From the NCBI GenBank assembly GCA_943846685.1, contig OX044363.1, forward strand, positions 186,001-250,000: a DNA stretch of 64,000 nucleotides. Direction: 5' to 3'. The notes under the pieces are model-generated. The model ran no database searches and had not been told where the DNA came from. It worked only from the letters and a program-made list of their open reading frames with translations. The position numbers and the translations under genes were made by a program. Source of the stretch: an uncultured Pseudomonadales bacterium. GTDB lineage: Bacteria; Pseudomonadota; Gammaproteobacteria; Pseudomonadales; Porticoccaceae. Below are positions 1-8,400 of this stretch, one piece after another (the stretch's first letter is position 1; every line of letters begins with the position of its first letter).

Positions 1-2422
1 CTGTCATACCCGGCTGCTTAGCACCGGCAAAACCTGGTGTGTGCGAGTATGGATCAGTTGGGAAAGCACCGTAATTGTCCGGTGTCTTGTTAAAGCCAAT
101 ACCTGAACGAATATCAAAGTAACAGTCAGCCAGACGACCGATAAGCACAGGGTCAGAACCATCGGCTACAGCCTTCTGGAAGTTCTCCAGAGCGGCGAGA
201 AGCAGCTTGGAGACCATATGCCAGTAGATAGAGCCGAGACCCTCGTAGGCGTACATACCACCTGAGCGACCGGTGAACTGACGGTGAGTAAAGACTGATT
301 CGAAGATCTCTTCGATCAGCGACTCATCTTGATCGACAAGGTCAGCATAGCCATTCTCTTTCAGAGACTGCATCGCTTCCTTGGCACTCACGACATTATT
401 AAAGCCGCCGTTAAAGTGGTAGCCACCCTCAGAGTTTTTCTCAACCAGCGAGCGATCGCCGGCAGAGACCAACGCCTTCAGCAGTGCCGAGCGCTCAATA
501 TCAGCTTCGGGAATAATATTTTTATCAATAAATCGGGTTAGCTCTCTATCCGGATAGAGCAGATAGGAGTTCTGACGCTCGGTGTAAACCGCTGACTGGC
601 GCAGTGCGACCAGAACATCCAGAGCCTCTTCAGGCGATAGATAACCAGAACTTAGAACCGCAACCTGACCTTCGAGCATCTCGTAGAGGTAAGTGATCTC
701 AACGGTATCTTCGCCAGCAGTCATCAGATTGTAGGCGTGGTAGAGACCATCTTCACGACGGTTGGCCGCGATAGTGTGGTCAATAAACTCCAGCGACAGT
801 TCGAAGAACTTAACCAGATCCGCTGTTTTAACCGATACGCGATCGCCAGAGAATGCATTCTCGTAAATGCCTGAACGGAATTCACCGCCGGCAAGACCAA
901 GACGGTCGAGAACCTTCTTACGATCCACATCGTTGATCTTTCCATTCAACAGATGCTTGTTGTCAGAGAAGGTGCCATCAATTGCATTCAGCAGCTGATA
1001 GATCTCGGCAGAGACTTCTACCTGATCAAATTCAACCGCAGAGAACAGGTCGAGCAGGTACTGCTGGTAACGTCTGGTGTAATACAGAGTCACCATTGAT
1101 ACGCCGTAACCTACCAGTGCATTGTTAGCATCGTTCCACTCGGGACGCTGGGTGTTAAGCCAGATTCCGCCTTCGGGAATAAAGTTAGAAAGCTTGGAGA
1201 GCACAGTGGCCAGCAGCTTCTCAGTCAGGTTTACATAGTAGACTGAATCGTTCTTATCCCAGATCAGACGACCATCTGCACCAACCTGCTCAACACGCTG
1301 ACTGATAATTTCTTCGGCGTCTTCGGCAAAATCGATGGTGTTGTGCGGATCTTTAAGCTGATCTTCGTAGCCTTTGATCTGGTAGGGAACATTGGCGTAA
1401 CAGAACAGGTCGCGAGTCAGGAAATCGCGCAATGTGCCTGGGTGATGATCGTTGGAGAACTCAAGGAACTTCAACAGATAGATAATCTGGTGATCACCCC
1501 AGTAGCCGATATTCGCCCATGGATCACTTGGATCAGGCTTTTCCCAGTCAATGCCGGCTTTGGTAATTCGGTAAGGGTTGTAGCCATCTGCTGTGGTTGC
1601 GTTAACAAACTTGCAGATCATGCTCTCGACATAGTTTGGAATCGACAAGCTGAGTGCTTCCCAGTTCTGGAAAATATCGCGCCAGTTGCCTTCATAGTTA
1701 AGCAACTGCGAACCATCATCTTTCTTCACCTGAATCGCAAACTTGTTCCAGGGACGCGATGGGTCACCGTGACGACGGCTAAAGGAGAGTGGCAGATATT
1801 CCATACACAGACGCTGCAAGCTGGCTTCGCCCTGCTTTTCGGCGGCGGCAATCAAATCGCTGTAGTGGAAGTTGTCGTCGAGATCGGCAAAGAAACCGGC
1901 AAACTTTTCAAACTCGCCGCGGTTAAAGCCTTTTACAAAACCGATTAAGTCCTGCTTATCGACAGCGTAGTTGTCGACAAACAGACCACCGCGCATCACA
2001 TTAAACAGCACGTTGGCAAAATGGTGGTTGGCGCTGAGTCGATCTTCAGTGACCTGCAAACCGTCTGAAGTACCAACGATTCGCGCAAGGTTTAAGGAAC
2101 CCAGAGCAATATCACTTTCGATCTGCTCGGCAATATCATTGTTGCTGTTAAGGAAAGCAATAAGCTCTCTAACATCCGCAGGACCCTGATTGAGGTCAGC
2201 GACAATGCTCCAGCTCTCTGAACCCTGTGCAGCAAGGTTAACGGTGTCGTTAACAAAGTAGGCGCCGCGGCGACCGCGAACATCTGCTTCTTGTTCAATA
2301 GATGAACCTTTGCGGAATTCATCCAGCTGAATTGAAGAAACCAGCTTCTTAGAGTTAGGCAGACCTACAGACCAAACAGCAGTAGTAGACAGTGCTTCGC
2401 TGGGCTCTGCACGGTCAACCAG
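1..2422 (-). CDS. Glycoside phosphorylase-like protein (GH94/GH149/GH161 type), C-terminal part, frameshifted and cut by window edge
   Basis: Read on the minus strand from about 2422 this frame stays open to the left edge, over 800 codons. It continues the protein begun at 3092 after a one-base shift. Short motifs visible are NDANNALVGYG near 1130 and HTPGFAGAKQPG near 30. Together with the first part, the protein exceeds 1030 residues without a signal peptide, which matches the roughly 1100-residue cytoplasmic beta-1,3-glucan phosphorylases of GH149/GH161. Such enzymes release glucose 1-phosphate from beta-1,3-gluco-oligosaccharides. The family assignment is from memory of sequence style and locus context (divergent GH17 genes, laminarin-type locus) and could instead be another GH94-clan member. 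The 3' end lies outside the window. The plus-strand open frames across this stretch are shadows. Confidence 0.6.
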   Translation of the reverse strand, partial: MVDRAEPSEALSTTAVWSVGLPNSKKLVSSIQLDEFRKGSSIEQEADVRGRRGAYFVNDTVNLAAQGSESWSIVADLNQGPADVRELIAFLNSNNDIAEQIESDIALGSLNLARIVGTSDGLQVTEDRLSANHHFANVLFNVMRGGLFVDNYAVDKQDLIGFVKGFNRGEFEKFAGFFADLDDNFHYSDLIAAAEKQGEASLQRLCMEYLPLSFSRRHGDPSRPWNKFAIQVKKDDGSQLLNYEGNWRDIFQNWEALSLSIPNYVESMICKFVNATTADGYNPYRITKAGIDWEKPDPSDPWANIGYWGDHQIIYLLKFLEFSNDHHPGTLRDFLTRDLFCYANVPYQIKGYEDQLKDPHNTIDFAEDAEEIISQRVEQVGADGRLIWDKNDSVYYVNLTEKLLATVLSKLSNFIPEGGIWLNTQRPEWNDANNALVGYGVSMVTLYYTRRYQQYLLDLFSAVEFDQVEVSAEIYQLLNAIDGTFSDNKHLLNGKINDVDRKKVLDRLGLAGGEFRSGIYENAFSGDRVSVKTADLVKFFELSLEFIDHTIAANRREDGLYHAYNLMTAGEDTVEITYLYEMLEGQVAVLSSGYLSPEEALDVLVALRQSAVYTERQNSYLLYPDRELTRFIDKNIIPEADIERSALLKALVSAGDRSLVEKNSEGGYHFNGGFNNVVSAKEAMQSLKENGYADLVDQDESLIEEIFESVFTHRQFTGRSGGMYAYEGLGSIYWHMVSKLLLAALENFQKAVADGSDPVLIGRLADCYFDIRSGIGFNKTPDNYGAFPTDPYSHTPGFAGAKQPGMT

Positions 2423-3092
2423 AGATTGAGCTCATGCTGTAGAGGCCAACACCGGCATCTGCCTGAAGTTCATTTTTCTTGTAGGCATCGACTAGGCAGC
2501 TCAAGGAGTTCTGCACATCGGATTCAACACCGTAGGGAATTAGATTTTCAATACCGTCGAGAATCTCAACGGAGACAGCCTGATCGCTGTTATTGACAAG
2601 TTTGGAGGTTTTAACAAAACCAAACTTATCGGAAGTTCGCCATGCGTAGCTAAAGGTCAGACCCAGATCATGGTTGATCTCTTCAAAGATCAGCTTGTCG
2701 CCGTAGACATTCTTATACAGGTTGCGGGTCAGCTTGTAGGCACCGGCATGCTGCTCTGACATTGGCTCCCAGAGCGAAGTCTTATCGCCAGCAGTGACCA
2801 TAGCAATGGTGCGACTGCCAGTGTACGGTGAGCCATCGCTGATCTTGTCATCGGTATAATAAGGGAATAACGCGCTCTGCGCATTGATTCGGCCGGCTGT
2901 CAGTCCACCGCGAGTAGAGATAAACATCCAGTGATTAGAATCGCTGACGACGCTGATAAAGAAGTCTTTCATCTGGTCGTAATTAGCAATCTGATAGAAG
3001 TCTTCGCCCTCTATCTTTACATATTGCCCACTGACTTCTGTCTGATTCTGTTGCAGAAGTTGCTTACCGATATGGATTTGTCGTTGAGTCAT
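2415..3092 (-). CDS. Glycoside phosphorylase-like protein, N-terminal part (225 codons, ends at a frameshift stop)
   Basis: This is the first 225 codons of the same gene, starting at ATG 3092 with an AGGG-type ribosome binding site about six bases upstream. It has no signal peptide, so it is cytoplasmic. The typical N-terminal beta-sandwich sequence (RGGLTAGRINAQSALFPYY at about residues 61-79) leads into the larger catalytic part. The frame stops at 2415 in SMSSISG. Deleting one base of the AGAG run near 2423 restores a smooth continuation (SSI-LVDRAEPSEAL). The break is therefore a single-base insertion, either a real mutation or an assembly error. It faces away from the GH17 pair, with which it shares a 449-bp promoter region. 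Confidence 0.65.
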   Translation of the reverse strand: MTQRQIHIGKQLLQQNQTEVSGQYVKIEGEDFYQIANYDQMKDFFISVVSDSNHWMFISTRGGLTAGRINAQSALFPYYTDDKISDGSPYTGSRTIAMVTAGDKTSLWEPMSEQHAGAYKLTRNLYKNVYGDKLIFEEINHDLGLTFSYAWRTSDKFGFVKTSKLVNNSDQAVSVEILDGIENLIPYGVESDVQNSLSCLVDAYKKNELQADAGVGLYSMSSISG

Positions 3093-3541
3093 GTTTACCC
3101 TAAATGATCTGTTTTTTTGTTATCCCCGCCGTGAAAATTCCACAACGGAGAACATTTATTCAGTCTCTTTCCATGCTGCCCTTTTATAGACTTTTTAAGA
3201 TCTGAGGGGCGAATAGCGACGCTGTCCATAAATTGTCGGGCAGTATCCTAAGGTTACACCAGCAATTTCGCAACTCTAGAGCCCAAATAATCAGCTTTTA
3301 GGCTGTTATATGTGCATAAATTGAACAGATTCGCGATTGTAAGTTGATTTTGCCTCAAGTAAAATTTGCAGCATTACTCGGTAAAGCTCTGGTCAAACTG
3401 CAATTCAATATCTCAGTCTGCCTCTGCAAGCCTTTATTTCTCTATAAAAATATGTATAAAAAGCGCTTTCAAAAAGCTGCTAATAACGATAAATAACAAT
3501 AAATAGCCCTCTATTTAATATCAAAAGGACTCTGTCAGCGA
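3093..3541. other. Divergent intergenic region, 449 bp
   Basis: This region separates the phosphorylase gene (left, minus) from the GH17 pair (right, plus). It is AT-rich near the right side and holds the palindrome described at 3459. No further gene of convincing length is visible. Promoters for both directions must lie here, but no single -35/-10 pair stands out. Confidence 0.6.
3459..3470. promoter_or_regulatory. LacI-type operator candidate (AAAGCGCTTT palindrome)
   Basis: A perfect 10-bp palindrome with the CG centre typical of LacI-family sugar regulators lies 72 bp upstream of the first GH17 gene. No lacI gene is visible in the window, so the regulator would have to be encoded elsewhere. 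The assignment rests on motif shape only. Confidence 0.35.
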
Positions 3542-4441
3542 ATGTCAAAGCGCGAAGATAAAATTTTATCCCTTGCGGGGATGGACCCTACCAACGTTAG
3601 CAGCCTGCAATTACACAGGTATTTTAATGCCTACTTAAAACAGGGTATGCACGGTATTGGCTTTAGCGCCTATGAAGAGGGACAAAAGCCCGGTGATGAG
3701 CTGAGCCTTGAACAGGTTCAGCGCAGAATGGCGATCCTCAAGCCCAGTATCAAGTGGGTGCGCTCCTTCTCATGCCTGCAGGGCAATGAACTGATTCCTA
3801 CCGTCGCCAAACAGATGGGTATAAAAACTCTGGTCGGTGCTTGGTTGGGTGATGATCTGGAAAAGAATGAAGAGGAAGTTGAAGGCCTGATCAAGCTTGC
3901 CAAAGAAGGTTATGTGGATATTGCTGCGGTTGGCAATGAGGTAATGTACCGCAAGGATCTGACTGAAGAGCAGCTGCTCGGCTATATCCAGCGAGTTAAA
4001 GACGCTGTGCCCGGCGTACCTGTCGGCTACGTCGATGCCTATTATGAGTTTGAAGACCGCCCGGCGATCACCGAGATCTGCGATGTCATTCTGGCCAACT
4101 GCTACCCCTTCTGGGAAGGCTGCGCCATCGAGTACTCACTGCTGTATATGAAGGATATGTTCCGCAGAACGCAAAAGGTTGCCGCCGGTAAAAAAGTGAT
4201 TATCACTGAAACCGGCTGGCCCAATCAGGGAGAAACATTCCACGGTGCTGAGCCCTCTCAGGAAAACGCTATTCGCTACTTCCTCAACACCCAGCAATGG
4301 GGTCAGGCGGACAATATTGATATCTTCTATTTCTCGTCATTCGATGAATCCTGGAAAGTCGGCGCCGAAGGCGATGTCGGCGCGTTCTGGGGTCTCTGGG
4401 ATAAAGACGAACAACTTAAATATTCGGTACCACTATCATGA
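3542..4441 (+). CDS. GH17 family beta-1,3-glucosidase/glucanase-like protein, cytoplasmic
   Basis: This 299-residue protein has the TIM-barrel signature of GH17. The acid/base glutamate is E133 in AVGNEVMYR and the nucleophile is E223 in ITETGWP. GH17 enzymes act on beta-1,3-glucans, here presumably laminari-oligosaccharides. There is no signal peptide or lipobox, so it should work in the cytoplasm on imported oligosaccharides, next to the divergent phosphorylase. The stop overlaps the next start by four bases (ATGA), indicating translational coupling with the second GH17. AAGGA sits about 13 bases before the ATG. Exact specificity (exo or endo, or transglycosylase) cannot be told from sequence. 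Confidence 0.85.
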   Translation: MSKREDKILSLAGMDPTNVSSLQLHRYFNAYLKQGMHGIGFSAYEEGQKPGDELSLEQVQRRMAILKPSIKWVRSFSCLQGNELIPTVAKQMGIKTLVGAWLGDDLEKNEEEVEGLIKLAKEGYVDIAAVGNEVMYRKDLTEEQLLGYIQRVKDAVPGVPVGYVDAYYEFEDRPAITEICDVILANCYPFWEGCAIEYSLLYMKDMFRRTQKVAAGKKVIITETGWPNQGETFHGAEPSQENAIRYFLNTQQWGQADNIDIFYFSSFDESWKVGAEGDVGAFWGLWDKDEQLKYSVPLS

Positions 4442-5349
4442 ACAATCAACCGCTGCCCTACTGTAAAGCTATTTGCTACTCCGGCTACCGCGATGGGCAG
4501 AGCCCGGGGTCGGGAGAGATCCCTACCTATGAGCAGGTCAAACAGGATCTGCATATATTACAAGGTGAATGGCAGTCTCTGCGTCTTTATGCCAGCGATG
4601 CGCATTCGGAAACCGTACTCGCAGTGATTCGCAATGAGCAGATGTCTTTCGACGTTATGTTGGGCGCCTATATCACTGCAGAAGTAAACAATGAAGAATG
4701 CCCCTGGGGCGGTACCTACTCTCCGGAGCAGTTGCTGGCCAACAAAGAAGATAACCGGGTTCAGATCACTCGACTGATCGAATTGACCAATGCCTATGAG
4801 GATATTGTTAGCTCTGTATCACTCGGCAATGAAGCTTCGGTCAGCTGGACTGATCATATGGTAACCACTGAAAGTCTGGTCAGGTATGCAAGGCTGTTAA
4901 AGCAGGGTGTATCCCAACCGGTAACCTTCTGTGAAAACTATGTGCCCTGGCTGGACAAGCTAAAACCTCTGGCTGAGGAGCTGGATGTTATTGCGATCCA
5001 TACCTACCCGGTGTGGGAGTACAAGAGTATTGAAGAGGGCCTGGCCTTCACGATTGAAAACTACAGTGCTGTTGCCGAAGCCTATCCTGACAAGCAGATT
5101 ATTATCACTGAAGCTGGCTGGGCGACCAATACCAATGGCCGCGGTATCGAGCCGCACAATGTCAATGAAACATTTCAGGAGCAGTATTATCAGGAGCTGA
5201 TGGAGTGGGCTGAACGGGAGCAGGTGTTGGTTTATTTCTTCGAAGCTTTCGATGAAAACTGGAAGGGTTCAGATGATCCCCTGGAACCAGAAAAGCACTG
5301 GGGTCTTTATAAAGCAGACAGAACACCAAAGCTGGCTCTGATGCTCTAG
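4438..5349 (+). CDS. Second GH17 family beta-1,3-glucanase-like protein, cytoplasmic
   Basis: This 303-residue GH17 homologue has acid/base E132 in SLGNEASVS and nucleophile E225 in ITEAGWAT. It is clearly diverged from its neighbour (different loops, same fold), so the pair looks like an old duplication or two specificities rather than a recent copy. It lacks a signal peptide. It is translationally coupled to the first GH17 by a 4-base overlap, and the pair ends at a strong bidirectional terminator. It likely trims laminarin oligosaccharides inside the cell. Confidence 0.83.
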   Translation: MNNQPLPYCKAICYSGYRDGQSPGSGEIPTYEQVKQDLHILQGEWQSLRLYASDAHSETVLAVIRNEQMSFDVMLGAYITAEVNNEECPWGGTYSPEQLLANKEDNRVQITRLIELTNAYEDIVSSVSLGNEASVSWTDHMVTTESLVRYARLLKQGVSQPVTFCENYVPWLDKLKPLAEELDVIAIHTYPVWEYKSIEEGLAFTIENYSAVAEAYPDKQIIITEAGWATNTNGRGIEPHNVNETFQEQYYQELMEWAEREQVLVYFFEAFDENWKGSDDPLEPEKHWGLYKADRTPKLALML

Positions 5350-5416
5350 GCTATTTTCTACAAGCTTTTTTCTACAAGCTCTTTTCTACAAAGCGTTTCT
5401 CAAAACGAATAAAGCA

Positions 5417-5454
5417 CTCTGTTTAGCTGGTTGATAAAAACCAGCTAAACAGAG
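5417..5454. terminator. Bidirectional terminator hairpin
   Basis: A perfect 16-bp stem (arms 5417-5432 and 5439-5454) with a 6-base loop lies between the convergent GH17 pair and the GH5 gene. A-rich sequence in the left flank serves the minus strand. Confidence 0.8.
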
Positions 5455-5464
5455 GCTGCTATCA

Positions 5465-8400
5465 CTACTCGACTGCCTTGATCGAGTAGTTATCCGTCAC
5501 AATTCCAAAGGTACCAAAGGAAGCACCACCAGCTCTAAACAACAGGTAGTAGGTTCCGGCATTGGTAATGTCGAACTGCCCGGGATTTGCAGACGCATCA
5601 CAACCCGAGGCGGTGGCAAGTCCAGAATAGGTGACCTTGCCAGCACAGTCCCAGGTATTAAAGACTTTGATCACCTGCTGATCGCCACTGTATTCGCTGC
5701 CGGCAATCGGCTCAGAAGACCCAATATAAACCTCACCCCAGATATCACTGGTATTGGCATAGACCACAGACATATCGAACTGATAGGTACCCGGCTGTAA
5801 ATATACTGATGTATAGAGACCTATATGCTTCCAATTACCTGGAACATATGTCTCTGTTTCAACCAGCATTGCCGCACCATTGACAAAATTCACACCGCCC
5901 ATGGTATTGGCGGCTTCATAGTGATTGATCATCGTCCAGCCAGTACCATCATCCAAATCGCCGTAGACAAGCAGATTATCCCCAGTGGTCACCGGTGGTT
6001 CTTCTGGTGGCTCTTCTGGCGGCTCCTCGGGAGGAGTAATCACTGGCATCGCCATAGGATCAACCGTCGAGGTGTATCTGATTTCCGGAGACTCAGCCTC
6101 GCCTGCCTCAGTTTGTGAGGACTTTAATACATAGGCATTCCAGCCATCGACAAAGGCATTTTCATCACCTTTGTTAACACGGAAGAAGACATAATCTCCT
6201 ATGCCATTGCCGCCGTCATAGCGAGCATTCAGGTAGTCGATCAACGGCTGGTTAGCATCTGCTGATGAGGTGACCATACCCAACTCAGTGTCAGGGGTAA
6301 GGTAGCTGCTCTGAATCAAGCTTCCCGCTGCGGCAACACCCGTATCAGGACCCACATACCAATCACTCAGCAGTAAGTCAGGACTAGCGGATGAACGCAC
6401 CGCCCAGAGGTCAGCGGTAAAGTCGAGAGCATCGCCCTTCTGGTCCAAAAGCACCTCAAATTCGGCACTGACGAATGGATTGCTGACATCACCAAAGTTG
6501 GGGATCTGGAAGACCATCATGCCTAGGGTCATCCCGTAATTTCCGCTGGCGCCGCCGTACCACTCACCGATATTCAGCTTCCAAGCATCATTACCCGACA
6601 GGTTGTCGCCATGGAATGCCAGCGAGCTGCCAGTAGCCGGATTGGCAACGCCATCGGCTAGCCCCGGGGTGCTGTTAATATCAGTGGCTCTGGCTTCGAG
6701 CATGCCGTCATTCTCTATGGAGTACATTGAGAACGTCCCCTCTGGATTTGGCGGCGTAAATACCGGCTCGTCAAGGAAAGTCACATCATCCCAGTAATAG
6801 GTTTCACCATTGCCCGCCGAGCCATAGTCAAAGTAAACCGACAAGCTGTCATAGCTGTAGCTGACATCCAAGGCTGTGGTTCCGGCGACCTGGTTACTAA
6901 AGTCGAAGATAATCACTTCCCATTGATTAGCAACCGTAGTGAGCATTTCTGCTTCAACGCTGTTAGAAGCATTGCCAGACTCTTCGAGCTTGATACGCAC
7001 AGGAACCCCAACCAATGGCGAGTAAACTCGCATCGAAAGACGCGTTAATGTATCCGTCAGAGGGTAAGTAATTGTGCCGCTAGCCAGAGTTGTGCCCGCA
7101 TTGAGATCACTCACTTTTGACGATAAGACAACTGAGTTGCCCGCCTCTTGAGGATCGGCGGTTATCTGACTTGTGTTGTCACCAGAATCAACCAGAGCAT
7201 AGTCTGCGAGCTGATCATTGAAACTGATTGTCTCGTCAATATTTAGCACTGTATCGCTGCCAGTACCTATATCACCGGTACCAGTTCCACTACAGGTACC
7301 TGCAATATCACCAGTCACATTACCTGCGCCATAAGCCCAGGTTCGGTTAAACCAGGTGTCACTGTAACCAGCAACGTTGTCTGATGAACACTCACCAGCA
7401 CGGTAAGGTGTCGCAAGATCTTCTTCAGTACCGTCAACTATCCACTTGTACTCCATGCCCTGTGCAAGGCCTGGATCAATGGTTGCTGTCCAGGTGCCAT
7501 CAGCGTTATCAACGGCGGCTAAGGCATTGGCCAAGTTCCAATCAAATCCACTTGAGTGCATTGACACTGAAGTAGCGCCTGCTGCAGTTACCGTATAAGA
7601 AACAGCGGATTCTGGGGTGGGCTCAACTGGCGAAGGATCAGTTCCAGGCACCACTATAGGATCAACCGTCGAGGTGTACCTGATTTCCGGTGCCTCATCG
7701 ACGCCTGCCTCAGTTTGCGAGGACTTTAAGACATAGGCATTCCAGCCATTAACAAAGGCATTCTCATCACCTTTGTTAATTCGGAAAAAGACATATTCGC
7801 CCACACCATTGCCACCGTCATAGCGTGCATTCAGGTAGTCGATCAACGGCTGGTTGGCATCCGCTGATGAGGTGACCATTCCCAACTCAGTTTCAGGGGT
7901 AAGGTAGCTGCTCTGAATCAAGCTTCCCGCTGCGGCAACACCCGTATCAGGACCCACATACCAATCACTCAGCAGTAAGTCAGGACTAGCGGATGAACGC
8001 ACCGCCCAGAGGTCAGCGGTAAAGTCGAGAGCATCGCCCTTCTGGTCCAAAAGCACCTCAAATTCGGCACTGACGAATGGATTGCTGACATCACCAAAGT
8101 TGGGGATCTGGAAAACCATCATGCCCAGAGTCATCCCGTAATTTCCGCTGGCGCCGCCATACCATTCACCGATATTTAGCTTCCAGGCTTCGTTACCTGA
8201 GAGGTTGTCACCATGGAATGCCAGCGAGCTGCCAGTAGCCGGATTGGCAATGCCATCGGCTAGCCCCGGGGTGCTGTTAATATCAGTGGCTCTGGCTTCG
8301 AGCATGCCGTCATTCTCTATGGAGTACATTGAGAATGTTCCATCTGGCACGGGCGGCGTAGGCGGTTCTGGCGCTACTGGCGCTGGTCCAGCGGGCTCAT

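Noticed and set aside
1343..1948. 201-codon plus-strand open frame
   Set aside because: Antisense to the phosphorylase-like gene; no family features and no ribosome binding site.
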